Source of the DNA: a bacterium
GTDB lineage: Bacteria > Bacillota > Clostridia > Christensenellales > UBA1242
Length of the DNA stretch: 39,035 nt
Direction of reading: 5' to 3'
Assembly (NCBI GenBank): GCA_024692805.1
Contig: JAILMD010000063.1
Span: 1 to 39,035, forward strand
The notes under the pieces are model-generated. The model saw only the letters and a program-made list of their open reading frames with translations. It was not told the origin of the DNA and searched no databases. This document shows positions 1 to 11,816 of this stretch, in pieces. The position numbers were made by a program, and so were the translations under genes. The stretch's first letter is position 1, and the number at the start of each line of letters is the position of its first letter.

Positions 1-52
1 ATGAAAAAGTCGTAATATTATTCTACATTTTAAAACCACCATAATAGAATTA

Positions 53-68
53 GACATTTGCAAATGTC
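53..68. repeat. perfect 16-bp palindrome GACATTTGCAAATGTC upstream of XRE regulator gene
   Basis: read directly from sequence. Confidence 0.7.
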
Positions 69-123
69 CTATAAAAAATTTACTCTCGCCCAGAGAGAAT
101 TTGCTTAAATTGCTTAATATTTA

Positions 124-152
124 TTGCTCTTTTATTGGGAATTTGATATAAT
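124..152 (+). promoter_or_regulatory. sigma-A-type promoter TTGCTC-17-TATAAT, 6 nt upstream of ATG
   Basis: -35 at 124-129, -10 at 147-152, ATG at 159. Confidence 0.65.
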
Positions 153-158
153 AGAAGT

Positions 159-752
159 ATGGAAAATTTAAATATTATTATAGGAAACAATATTAAAACT
201 TTAAGAAAGGCAAATAAACTAACTCAATTTGAGTTAAGTGAAAAACTAAATTATTCTAATAAGGCTATTTCAAGATGGGAGTCAGGCGAGGTTATACCTG
301 ACGTTGAAACGCTTAATAAAATCTGCGATATTTTCAATATTCCCCTAACTCAAATTTTTGATGAGAATTTAACTTCAACTAAGGCAACAAAAAGATATAG
401 GGCGCAACTTGGAAATAAGTTAGCAATAACCCTTCTTTCAATGCTATTAGTTTGGTTTATTGCAACAATATCATTTGTTTATATTGGTTTAATAACAACT
501 AATTATTATTGGCAATTTTTTGTTGCCGCTGTCCCTGTTACCTGCATTGTTGGAATTGTCTTTAATAGTATTTGGGGAAAGCGAATGTTTAACATTGTTT
601 TTATAACAGTTTTCATTTGGTCAATGCTCGCATTTTTATATATTCTTTTCTTACAATATAACATTTGGCCAATATTCTTTATAGGAATTCCTCTTCAAAT
701 TGGTGTCATTTTAAGCGCCAACATTAGAAAAGTTCCTAAAAATGAAGATTAA
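159..752 (+). CDS. XRE-family transcriptional regulator with C-terminal transmembrane segments
   Basis: N-terminal HTH (IKTLRKANKLTQFELSEKLNYSNKAISRWESGEVIPDVETL) followed by hydrophobic segments. Confidence 0.9.
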   Translation: MENLNIIIGNNIKTLRKANKLTQFELSEKLNYSNKAISRWESGEVIPDVETLNKICDIFNIPLTQIFDENLTSTKATKRYRAQLGNKLAITLLSMLLVWFIATISFVYIGLITTNYYWQFFVAAVPVTCIVGIVFNSIWGKRMFNIVFITVFIWSMLAFLYILFLQYNIWPIFFIGIPLQIGVILSANIRKVPKNED

Positions 753-763
753 AAGGAGTTTTT

Positions 764-1474
764 ATGTTTAAGTTAAAAAAATTAGTTTTAGCAAGTGAAT
801 GTGACTCACAAACTAACTTATCATATATTGGCACACTTCAAATAATTGAAGATTCTTTAACTTCTTTTATGGGAAGTATGAAGTTAGACGGAATAACTTT
901 AAGCAAAACCTATGGCGCAACTTGGGTTTTTACTAAAAACAAAATTGATTTTAGAAAACCTGTTAAATGGGGAGATAAAATAACAGTAAAATGTTTCTTC
1001 TCCCTTATTTCACTTGCAACAGTTAACGTTACAACAGTTATCTTTAACAATAAAAAAGAAATTGTTTGTGTGTCAACAGTTCAAATGTGCGCATTAAATT
1101 TAAAAGAGAATAAAGTTTTTAAATTATCTCAAATTAAAAACTTAACAAATAAAAAGGTTGTTCCGGGTTATGAACTAACGCTAGATAAATTTGATAACGC
1201 AAGTTATAAGCAAATTGACAACATAATTGTTAAATTTTCTAGCATTGATAACTTATATCACACTAACAACATTGAATATGTTAGATTTATTTTAAACACT
1301 TATTCAGTTAAAGAATTAAGCACTAAACCAATTAAAACGCTTCAAATTGATTACATAAATCAAACTTATGAAGGCAACAAACTTGATATTTTAAAGGCAA
1401 AAAATAAAGATTTTGACCAGTTTGAGATTAAAAATGACAACCAAACTGCAGTTTTATGTAAAATTACATACTAA
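764..1474 (+). CDS. acyl-ACP thioesterase-like protein (double hotdog)
   Basis: pattern ATWVFTKNKIDFRKPVKWGDKITVKC and second-half NLYHTNNIEYVRFIL...IDYINQTYEGNKL typical of acyl-ACP thioesterases; SD AAGGAG. Confidence 0.65.
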   Translation: MFKLKKLVLASECDSQTNLSYIGTLQIIEDSLTSFMGSMKLDGITLSKTYGATWVFTKNKIDFRKPVKWGDKITVKCFFSLISLATVNVTTVIFNNKKEIVCVSTVQMCALNLKENKVFKLSQIKNLTNKKVVPGYELTLDKFDNASYKQIDNIIVKFSSIDNLYHTNNIEYVRFILNTYSVKELSTKPIKTLQIDYINQTYEGNKLDILKAKNKDFDQFEIKNDNQTAVLCKITY

Positions 1475-1528
1475 ATATTAGTTACAACAATCAAAAAATG
1501 CAAAAATGTTAATAATAAAGGAATTATC

Positions 1529-4132
1529 ATGTTAAAACTTGAAAAAATTAGTAAAATTTATCAACTTGGCGACCTAACAACCAATGCTTTAAACGAAGTT
1601 AGCATTGAGTTTAGAAAAAATGAATTTGTTTCAGTTTTAGGGCCAAGCGGTTGTGGTAAAACAACTCTTTTAAACATTATTGGTGGGCTTGATAAATACA
1701 CTTCAGGCAATCTTATTATTGATGGCAAACCAACCAAAGAGTTTAAAGATAAAGATTGGGACGCTTATAGAAACCATAGAATTGGTTTTGTTTTTCAAAG
1801 TTATAACCTTATTCCTCACCAAACCGTTTTAGCAAACGTTGAATTAGCCTTAACTCTTTCTGGTGTTTCTAGAAAAGAAAGAAAACAAAGAGCTATTGAA
1901 GCTTTAAAGCGTGTTGGCCTTGAAGATAAAATAAAAAACAAGCCAAACCAACTTTCAGGCGGTCAGATGCAAAGAGTTGCAATAGCAAGGGCGCTAATAA
2001 ATAACCCTGAAATAATCTTAGCAGACGAGCCAACCGGTGCGCTTGACAGCGAATCAAGCCTTCAAGTTATGCAAATTTTAAAGGAAATTGCTAAAGATAA
2101 ACTTATTGTTATGGTAACCCATAACCCAGAACTAGCAGAAACCTATTCAACGAGAATTGTTAAACTTTTTGATGGTAAATTAATTTCAGACTCTAACCCA
2201 TTTACCGAAACAGACGAACGAAAAGAGCAAAAAGAAAAGGAAAACATTTTTCAAAAAACTGAAAAAGAAAGGAAAAAAGAAGAAAAAAAGAAGCGAATGA
2301 GCTTCTTTACCGCCCTAGCTTTAAGTTTTAAAAACCTTTTAACCAAAAAAACGCGAACAATTTTAACGGCTTTTGCAGGCTCAATAGGTATTATTGGAAT
2401 TGCCTTAATCTTAGCAATTTCTAATGGTTTTAACGCTTATGTTACAAAAATTCAAAAAGACACCCTTTCTTCTTACCCTGTAACCGTTAACAACAGTAGT
2501 TATGAAATTATCAGCTTAATGCAAATTTTTATGAATGATGATAAAAATAAGAAAAACAACGAGCTTGATAAGGTTTATACTAACAGCGAATTAACTGATA
2601 TGTTAAGCAAATTTAACGTTTCTTCTTCAAAAAATGACACCGCTTCATTTAAAACATATATTGAAGGCGATGGCAAAGATGAAATTGAATCATTAACGAG
2701 TGCAATTCAATATTCTTATTCAAATGCTAAAATTAATGGTTACTTTAACAGCATTTTAAATGGTGGCGTTATTCAAGCAAACCCAACATCTGTTTTTGCC
2801 GACGTTATTGCAGCATATCCTCTAAGCCACCCTCTTGACCCACATTCAGATCAAGCATTACGCTATACCTTGCTTTCTTATATGTTTGGAAGCGAAAGCA
2901 GTTATTATTCAAACGACCTTTGGAGTGAAATTTTAGATAACCAAGCCTTAATTGAATCACAATATGAACTTATTGGCGAAAACAGCAAGTGGGCAACTGA
3001 ATATAACGAACTTATGATTATTGTTGACCAAAACAATGAAATAAGCGATTATACGCTTTTTGGCTTAGGGCTTCTTAACCAAGACGAACTTGAAGTTTTG
3101 CTTAATAAATATATTAACGGTCAAGACTATTCTTCTCACACTGAAACCTTCAATTATGATCAACTTATTGGCTTAACTTATAAACTTATTTTAGAAAGTG
3201 ATTATTACGAACTTCAAAGTGATGACACTTACCTTGATATAAGAACGCTAAGAACAACTGATCCTGACCTTTATAAAACAAAAATAACTAATCTTTATAA
3301 CAGCGATAAAGCAATAACGGTAACAATTAGCGGAATAATGCGAGAAAAACCAACAAGCCGTGTTCATATGGCTAAATCAACAGTTTGCTATAACAAAAAA
3401 CTAACTGACTATGTTATAACTCAAAACAACGCTAGCCCGATTATTGCTAGCCAATTAGCGTCAACAACTATTGATGTTTTAACCAACCAGACACTTGCTA
3501 GCGAAGGAAAAACGCAAAACGATATTTTAACTGCGCTAGGTTATGTTGACAAATCAGTTCCAACTTCAATTTCACTTTACCCAACCAACTTCGAAGCAAA
3601 AGCAAAAATTGAAGATTTTATTGAAACTTATAATAAACAATGTGTCGCTGATGGCGAGGAAAGCAAAATTATTACCTATTCTGACACCGTTGGAACGCTT
3701 ATGAGTTCAGTAACAACAATTATTTCAGCAATAACCTATGTTTTAATTGCCTTTGTTAGCGTTTCACTTATTGTTAGTTCAATAATGATAGGAATAATAA
3801 CTTATATTTCAGTTATTGAAAGAACGCGTGAGATTGGCGTTTTGAGAAGTATTGGTGCTTCAAAACGTGACGTTAAACGCGTGTTTACCGCTGAAACATT
3901 TATTGTTGGTTTAACTAGCGGACTTATGGGAATTGCCATAACAATACTTTTAATTATTCCTATCAATATAATCTTAACAAGCGTAACCGGAATAAGCGGA
4001 ATTGCTAACTTGCCTGTTTTTGGTGCTTTAATTCTAATTGCAATAAGCGTTGTTTTAACCTTGATTGCCGGTTTAATTCCTGCTAATATTGCAGCAAAAA
4101 AGGATCCTGTTTTAGCTCTTAGAAGCGAATAA
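1529..4132 (+). CDS. ABC transporter, fused ATP-binding protein and FtsX/MacB-like permease
   Basis: Walker A GPSGCGKTT, signature LSGGQMQR, Walker B IILADEPTGALD; C-terminal FtsX-like TM region. Confidence 0.93.
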   Translation: MLKLEKISKIYQLGDLTTNALNEVSIEFRKNEFVSVLGPSGCGKTTLLNIIGGLDKYTSGNLIIDGKPTKEFKDKDWDAYRNHRIGFVFQSYNLIPHQTVLANVELALTLSGVSRKERKQRAIEALKRVGLEDKIKNKPNQLSGGQMQRVAIARALINNPEIILADEPTGALDSESSLQVMQILKEIAKDKLIVMVTHNPELAETYSTRIVKLFDGKLISDSNPFTETDERKEQKEKENIFQKTEKERKKEEKKKRMSFFTALALSFKNLLTKKTRTILTAFAGSIGIIGIALILAISNGFNAYVTKIQKDTLSSYPVTVNNSSYEIISLMQIFMNDDKNKKNNELDKVYTNSELTDMLSKFNVSSSKNDTASFKTYIEGDGKDEIESLTSAIQYSYSNAKINGYFNSILNGGVIQANPTSVFADVIAAYPLSHPLDPHSDQALRYTLLSYMFGSESSYYSNDLWSEILDNQALIESQYELIGENSKWATEYNELMIIVDQNNEISDYTLFGLGLLNQDELEVLLNKYINGQDYSSHTETFNYDQLIGLTYKLILESDYYELQSDDTYLDIRTLRTTDPDLYKTKITNLYNSDKAITVTISGIMREKPTSRVHMAKSTVCYNKKLTDYVITQNNASPIIASQLASTTIDVLTNQTLASEGKTQNDILTALGYVDKSVPTSISLYPTNFEAKAKIEDFIETYNKQCVADGEESKIITYSDTVGTLMSSVTTIISAITYVLIAFVSVSLIVSSIMIGIITYISVIERTREIGVLRSIGASKRDVKRVFTAETFIVGLTSGLMGIAITILLIIPINIILTSVTGISGIANLPVFGALILIAISVVLTLIAGLIPANIAAKKDPVLALRSE

Positions 4133-4159
4133 TTAACAAAAACAACCATAAAATCTATA

Positions 4160-4204
4160 AAAATTGATAAACTTAGTTTAAAATTGTTTATCAATTTTTT
4201 ATTT
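4160..4204 (+). terminator. intrinsic terminator downstream of ABC transporter
   Basis: 13-bp stem AAAATTGATAAAC/GTTTATCAATTTT followed by T-rich tract. Confidence 0.75.
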
Positions 4205-4229
4205 TATGTTAATATAATTAAGTAATATT

Positions 4230-4976
4230 ATGAATAATGAAGATGATTTAAAGGATTTAACAACTAAAAATAATAGGCAAAATAAAGTTTATATTCCAAG
4301 AGATAATCCCCTTGTTACAATATTAGCCATTTTTGCTTTTTGTTTTATTTGTTTTACTTTAACCTTTCAAATCATTTTAAAACCAATCGCTGTTAACGGA
4401 TATAGTATGCTCCCTTCAATTAACGCGAGCGCTATTGGGGCTTACGGAACGGAACAAACTGATATTGTTTATTACCGCCAACCAAACAAAGATAATATTA
4501 CGTTTGGATCAGTTGTTATAATAAACTCTAATTACACAACAACTGACCATAAAATCATAAAAAGAGTTATTGGCCAACCTGGTGACACCCTTACTTTTAA
4601 AATTGAAAATCTTTTGCCTCACTATAAAGATGGCCACACCGCTTATTATTATGAGGTTTATCTTAACGGAATAAAACTAAACGAACTAAGCGGAGAATTG
4701 CCTTACGTTATTTATGAAAAAATGGAATATGCCTTTGAATCAACTGACGTTGAAGTTTATGAATATTTCAACAATTTTTCAACAAATATGGCAATAAATC
4801 ACGAGTTTAGCGTAACGCTAGAAGAAAACCAATATTTCGTTATGGGAGATAACAGGAATAACTCAACAGATAGCAGATTCTTTGGACCGGTTAATTTTAA
4901 AGACATCATCGGCGAAGCTGTTATATTTGTTCCCTATGGGGAAACACTTGCAAGCGTTTTAATCTCTAAGATATAA
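4230..4976 (+). CDS. lepB: signal peptidase I, P-type (Ser-Lys)
   Basis: NGYSMLPSI, KRVIGQPGDTL, VMGDNRNNSTDSRFFGPV motifs; N-terminal TM. Confidence 0.9.
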   Translation: MNNEDDLKDLTTKNNRQNKVYIPRDNPLVTILAIFAFCFICFTLTFQIILKPIAVNGYSMLPSINASAIGAYGTEQTDIVYYRQPNKDNITFGSVVIINSNYTTTDHKIIKRVIGQPGDTLTFKIENLLPHYKDGHTAYYYEVYLNGIKLNELSGELPYVIYEKMEYAFESTDVEVYEYFNNFSTNMAINHEFSVTLEENQYFVMGDNRNNSTDSRFFGPVNFKDIIGEAVIFVPYGETLASVLISKI

Positions 4977-4991
4977 TCAAAGGAGAAAATT

Positions 4992-5870
4992 ATGAAGAAA
5001 GTTTTAGTAACAACAGATAGTTCTTGCGATTTAGGCAAAGAAATTTTAACTAAAAGAGGAATTAAACAAATTTGTCTTAATATCGTTTTAGGCAATGATG
5101 AATATGTTGACGGCGTAACGGTTACCGCCCCTGATATTTTTGAATATGTTAAAATCAATAAAAAGTTACCTAAAACCGCAGCATTAACTGAAGATCAGTT
5201 TACAAGATTTTTTAAAGATTGCCTAAAAGTTGCCGATGAAATTGTTCATATTGGGCTTTCAAGCGGGTTGTCTGTTCAATTTAACCAAAGCGTTCAAGCG
5301 GCATTAGCTTTTGAAGGAAAAGTTCACGTTATTGACGGAAAAAGCCTTTCTAGCGGAACAGGCCTACTTGTTTTAGCCGCCCAAGATTTAGTTGACGAAG
5401 GAAAAACCGCTGACCAAGTTGTTGAAGAAATTTCAAAACGTGTTCCTAATGTTCAAACAAGTTTTATCATTCAAGACACTGAATATTTATATCGCGGTGG
5501 GCGCTGTTCAGGAATTGCAATGATTGGCGCAAATTTATTTAAAATTAAGCCTCACATTTTAGTTATTGATGGCGTTATGAAGCCTCACGGAATGCCAAGG
5601 GGCAAAATGAATAAGGTTTTACTTGGTTACGTTGACGACACGCTTAGTGAGTTTAACCACCCTGACAAAAAGCGCGCCTTTTTAGTTCACTCTTTCTTAG
5701 AGCCTGAAATTGTTAATGAAGTTTATGAATATGTTAAATCAAAAAATATTTTTGATGAATTAACCGTTTCAACAACCGGCTCAACAATAGCAAGCCATTG
5801 CGGAAAAGGAACGCTTGGATTTATGTATATTAATGATGGAAACGAGGTTTATGATCCAAAAAATGCATAA
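4992..5870 (+). CDS. DegV family protein (fatty-acid-binding/FakB-like)
   Basis: TTDSSCDL N-terminus, YLYRGGRCSG, STTGSTIASHCGKGTLGFMY C-terminus. Confidence 0.9.
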   Translation: MKKVLVTTDSSCDLGKEILTKRGIKQICLNIVLGNDEYVDGVTVTAPDIFEYVKINKKLPKTAALTEDQFTRFFKDCLKVADEIVHIGLSSGLSVQFNQSVQAALAFEGKVHVIDGKSLSSGTGLLVLAAQDLVDEGKTADQVVEEISKRVPNVQTSFIIQDTEYLYRGGRCSGIAMIGANLFKIKPHILVIDGVMKPHGMPRGKMNKVLLGYVDDTLSEFNHPDKKRAFLVHSFLEPEIVNEVYEYVKSKNIFDELTVSTTGSTIASHCGKGTLGFMYINDGNEVYDPKNA

Positions 5871-6432
5871 TAATAAGTTTAAAAGCCTGATTTGTTTATT
5901 ATTACTAGTTTTTTGCAGTTTCTTAAGCGTTGGTTGCTGGGAACAAAACAGCGATCTTGATATGAATTATTACACTCTAACTAGTTCAACCTATACCCTA
6001 TTTAATAGTTATGATGAGGTTAGAACGTCATCTTCTGACTTTATTGGGGCAACGCCAATTTCTAGGCAATATGACAAAATTGATATTAACCTTTCAAGCG
6101 AATGGCTTTATAACTTTGAAATTAACACGCTATCTTTTGACGTTTTAACAAATGAAACTGCAGAACTTCAATTTTCAATATGCGTTACAAACCTAAAGGA
6201 CGGCTCGATTGTTGGCGCAAAACAAGTTAAACAAAAAACTTACACAATTTATACAACCTATCAAGCCAACCAAACTAAATCTGAAGAAATTTTAATTAAG
6301 GATATATTTGAGCTTTCAACGGCTGAAACGATTATTTCAATAGAGTTAGTTAATACTGAGGTTTATGCCAGCTCAACCCTTAATTTCGCCATTTTTAACG
6401 TTAAATTAAACGGAAAATTAAGTTATAATTAA
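5851..6432 (+). CDS. predicted lipoprotein of unknown function, overlaps preceding CDS
   Basis: signal peptide with lipobox FLSVGC; likely starts at ATG 5851 or 5863 rather than 5815. Confidence 0.65.
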   Translation: MIQKMHNNKFKSLICLLLLVFCSFLSVGCWEQNSDLDMNYYTLTSSTYTLFNSYDEVRTSSSDFIGATPISRQYDKIDINLSSEWLYNFEINTLSFDVLTNETAELQFSICVTNLKDGSIVGAKQVKQKTYTIYTTYQANQTKSEEILIKDIFELSTAETIISIELVNTEVYASSTLNFAIFNVKLNGKLSYN

Positions 6433-6445
6433 GAATAAATAAATT

Positions 6446-6477
6446 AACCCTTGCATAACCTTTTGCAAGGGTTTTTT
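6446..6477 (+). terminator. terminator hairpin directly abutting next start codon
   Basis: AACCCTTGCA-TAACCTTT-TGCAAGGGTT then T6 (72-77), then ATG at 6478. Confidence 0.75.
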
Positions 6478-7110
6478 ATGTTTACTTATAAAGATGTTTT
6501 TAACGATAAAACAATTAAAGAAATTTTATCAAAAATAGATTATAATGACCGCCAAAGGATTTGCTCTCACGGCACGCGCCACGCATATTCTTGCATTAGA
6601 ATTGCGAAAACACTTTTTGATGAATTTAAAATAAATCCAATTTATTTGCAGGAAACACTTATTGCCTGCTCTCTTCACGATATTGGCAACCTTGGTGGTA
6701 AACATAACCACGCAAAAAGAAGTTTTAAATTTGCAAGAATTTTTCTAAAAGACAAATTATTAAAAGCGCCCAAGAAAAGAATTTTAACCGCGATTAAAAA
6801 TCATTCTAAAACACGCAAAAACGCTAGCATTATTGAAAAGGTTTTAGTTTGCTCTGATAAACTAGATATGTCAAAAACAAGACTAATGCCTAATGGTAAT
6901 AGTTTTAACGGAATGCGTCAATCAGCCTTTATTGAAGAAATTAAACCAATTAGAAAACTAGATTATTTTATTGTTGAAATTATTGTTACTAATCAGTTTA
7001 ATATTAATGAATGGAATAGTTATTATTTTACTAAGAAAATAGTTAAAGCTGTTAATAATTTAGCAAAAACTTTGGGATTAAAACCGAAAATAGAATATAA
7101 AAAAGCATGA
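6478..7110 (+). CDS. HD-domain phosphohydrolase-like protein
   Basis: H..RH.YSC....(x)n..ACSLHDIGNLGGKHNHAKRS...KNHSKT: HD-superfamily pattern; ATG 6478 preferred over TTG 6451. Confidence 0.75.
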   Translation: MFTYKDVFNDKTIKEILSKIDYNDRQRICSHGTRHAYSCIRIAKTLFDEFKINPIYLQETLIACSLHDIGNLGGKHNHAKRSFKFARIFLKDKLLKAPKKRILTAIKNHSKTRKNASIIEKVLVCSDKLDMSKTRLMPNGNSFNGMRQSAFIEEIKPIRKLDYFIVEIIVTNQFNINEWNSYYFTKKIVKAVNNLAKTLGLKPKIEYKKA

Positions 7111-7215
7111 TTTCTCATGCTTTTTTGTTTGTTTTTTACTAATTTTGCGATTTTTATTCACTTTTTTGTTATAAAAACCACTTTTTTATTTATTTTCTGC
7201 AAAATACGCTAAATT

Positions 7216-9756
7216 TTAAACATTTTCCTCATCATTTGGCGCATTAACGTCGACATTGTCACCAATAACAAGTGTTTCGCCACCATCTTCGGTTAAGTCT
7301 TCGGCAACTTTATCAGCAATAGCAACGCTAACAACTTTGGCTTCATCTTTAAGTTTCATAATTCTAACACCTTGAGTGTTTCTGCTTACTCTTGAAATTG
7401 AATTAGCAGGAACTCTTATGATAACGCCGTTATCGGCAATAATCATAACGTCATCATCTTCGCCAACAAGCTTAATATTAACTACGTTTCCTGTTTTTTC
7501 ATTTAACATTCCGGCTTTAACACCTTTTCCGTTTCTGCCTTGAAGACGATATTCTTCTTGGCTACAACGTTTACCAAATGCGTTTTCAGTTATTGTTAAA
7601 ACGTCTTTTCCTTCGCTTAAAACCAAAACATCAACTAAATAGTCACCTGGTTCCATGCTCATTGATTTAACGCCCATAGTGTCTCTTGAAGTTGCCCTAA
7701 TTGACTTCTCGCTAACCCTTATGGTTTTGCCGTAATGAGAAGCGACCATAATTTCTTGATTACCATTAGTAACTTTTGCGCCAACAAGCGTGTCGCCATC
7801 CATTAGGCTAATAGCAATTTTACCGCTCTTTCTTATGTTAGCATATTCGCTTAAAGCAGTTTTCTTAATTAAGCCTTTCTTTGTTGCAATAACTAAGAAT
7901 CCTTCGGTTCTTTCATTTAATGGAATAATTGTTTCAACGCTTTCGCCTTCACTAAGTTCAAGAAGGTTAACAATTGCCCTTCCCCTTGCGTTCTTTTGCG
8001 CTTCAGGAATTTCATAAGCCTTTGTGCAATAAACCTTACCAGTGTTAGTAAAGTAAAGAATATCGTCGTGAGTGTTAGAAATAAACATGCTCTCAACAAA
8101 GTCTTCTTCCTTTGGCTTATGACCGGTAACACCCATTCCACCCCTATGTTGCGTTTTATATTCGCTAACAGGAATACGTTTGATATAACCAAAGTGAGTT
8201 AAACTAATAACAACGTCTTCTTTCTCAATAAGGTCAGCAATATCAATATCACCAACGTCAACGCTAACTTCACTCTTTCTTTCATCACCGAATTTTTCTT
8301 TAATTTCAAGCAAGTCGTTTGAAATAATTTCAAGAATTTTTGCTTCGCTCGCAATAATTCCTTTATATTCAGCAATTAAGTCAATAAGACCTTTAAGTTC
8401 TTCGTTAAGTTTTTCAACTTCAAGGCTAGTTAATCTTTGAAGTTTCATATCAAGAATTGCGTTTGCTTGAAGCTCATCAAGAAGGTAAGCTTCCATGAGT
8501 TTCTTCATAGCATCTTGCCTGTCAGCGCTGGCCTTGATTGTTGCAATAACGTCATCAATATTAGCAAGAGCAACAACTAGCCCCTCTAAGATATGCGCTC
8601 TTTCTTCAGCACGCGCAAGGTCATATTTAGTTTTTCTTAAAACAACTTCTTTTTGATGGTCAATATAAACTGCTAAAAGTTGTTTAAGGTTAAGTGTTTT
8701 TGGTTGCCCGTCAACAAGCGCAAGGAAGTTAATTCCAAAGCCTGTTTGCAAAGCAGTGTGCTTATAAAGATAATTCAAAACAACTTGAGGTTGAGCGTCA
8801 TGTTTAATATCAATAACAATTCTCATACCCTTTCTGTCTGACTCATCTTTAATATCGCTAATTCCTTCAATTCTCTTGTTTTTAACAAGGTCAGCAATGC
8901 TCATAATAAGTTCGCTCTTGTTAACTTGGTAAGGAATTTCATGAATTAAAATTCTTGAGTGTTTGTCAGTTTCTTCAATTTCAGTTCTTGCCCTAACAAC
9001 AACGCCACCACGCCCAGTAAGATAAGCGTTTTTAAGAGCAGCCTTGCCCATAATAACGCCACCTGTTGGGTAATCAGGCGCAGGAATAATCTCCATAAGT
9101 TCGTCAATTGTTATATCAGGGTTTTTAATTTGAGCAACAATGGCATCAACAACTTCATTTAGGTTGTGAGGTGGAATATTTGTTGCCATACCAACGGCAA
9201 TACCATCACTTCCGTTAACTAAAAGGTTAGGAAATCTTGATGGTAAAACAACTGGTTGTTTTCTCGTTTCATCAAAGTTAGGAATAAAGTCAACAGTATC
9301 TTTATCAATATCCCTAAGCATTTCATCAGCAAGCTTACTAAGCCTTGCCTCAGTATAACGATAAGCAGCAGGAGGATCTCCATCAACTGACCCAAAGTTA
9401 CCGTGGCCATCAACAAGCGTATATCTTATTGAAAAGTCTTGAGCAAGCCTAACTAACGCCCCATAAACCGAGCTATCACCATGAGGGTGATACCTACCTA
9501 AAACGTCACCAACCGTTGTAGCACATTTTTTATATGGTTTGTCATGAGTATACCCACTTTCGTTCATTGCATAAAGAATTCTTCTTTGAACAGGCTTAAG
9601 GCCATCACGCGCATCAGGAATTGCCCTGCTTACGTTAACAGCCATAGCATAAGCGATAAACGACTTTTTCATTTCCATTTCAAGATCAGTTGGAATTATT
9701 TTAGTGTTATCAACTATTTGTTCATATTCAGCACTATAATCTCTCTTTTTAGCCAT
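7216..9756 (-). CDS. gyrA: DNA gyrase subunit A
   Basis: full-length Gyr[24 protein letters not shown]-terminal GyrA-box-like repeats. Confidence 0.97.
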   Translation of the reverse strand: MAKKRDYSAEYEQIVDNTKIIPTDLEMEMKKSFIAYAMAVNVSRAIPDARDGLKPVQRRILYAMNESGYTHDKPYKKCATTVGDVLGRYHPHGDSSVYGALVRLAQDFSIRYTLVDGHGNFGSVDGDPPAAYRYTEARLSKLADEMLRDIDKDTVDFIPNFDETRKQPVVLPSRFPNLLVNGSDGIAVGMATNIPPHNLNEVVDAIVAQIKNPDITIDELMEIIPAPDYPTGGVIMGKAALKNAYLTGRGGVVVRARTEIEETDKHSRILIHEIPYQVNKSELIMSIADLVKNKRIEGISDIKDESDRKGMRIVIDIKHDAQPQVVLNYLYKHTALQTGFGINFLALVDGQPKTLNLKQLLAVYIDHQKEVVLRKTKYDLARAEERAHILEGLVVALANIDDVIATIKASADRQDAMKKLMEAYLLDELQANAILDMKLQRLTSLEVEKLNEELKGLIDLIAEYKGIIASEAKILEIISNDLLEIKEKFGDERKSEVSVDVGDIDIADLIEKEDVVISLTHFGYIKRIPVSEYKTQHRGGMGVTGHKPKEEDFVESMFISNTHDDILYFTNTGKVYCTKAYEIPEAQKNARGRAIVNLLELSEGESVETIIPLNERTEGFLVIATKKGLIKKTALSEYANIRKSGKIAISLMDGDTLVGAKVTNGNQEIMVASHYGKTIRVSEKSIRATSRDTMGVKSMSMEPGDYLVDVLVLSEGKDVLTITENAFGKRCSQEEYRLQGRNGKGVKAGMLNEKTGNVVNIKLVGEDDDVMIIADNGVIIRVPANSISRVSRNTQGVRIMKLKDEAKVVSVAIADKVAEDLTEDGGETLVIGDNVDVNAPNDEENV

Positions 9757-9764
9757 AGTTCCTC

Positions 9765-11696
<1,932 letters not shown>

Positions 11697-11784
11697 TTAG
11701 ATTAGACTATAAAAATTATATCACACAAACCCGTTTTTACGCAACTAAAATATAAATATATTTATATAATAATTATATTTTATC

Positions 11785-11816
11785 AACAAAAAAACACCAT
11801 ATTTTAGGTGTTTTTA
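11785..11816 (-). terminator. intrinsic terminator of recF
   Basis: AAAACACC...GGTGTTTTT hairpin at recF 3' end. Confidence 0.55.

Noticed and set aside
3802-4194. 130-aa minus-strand ORF antisense to the ABC permease
   Set aside because: Fully overlaps a well-supported CDS; composition is an antisense shadow with no RBS or family match.
5815-5850. Upstream start for the lipoprotein gene at 5815
   Set aside because: Would be embedded deeply in degV without an SD; starts at 5851/5863 give a normal lipoprotein signal peptide.
11745-11787. AT-rich tract plus TTATCAACA between gyrB and recF as oriC
   Set aside because: Only one near-match DnaA box; insufficient to call an origin.
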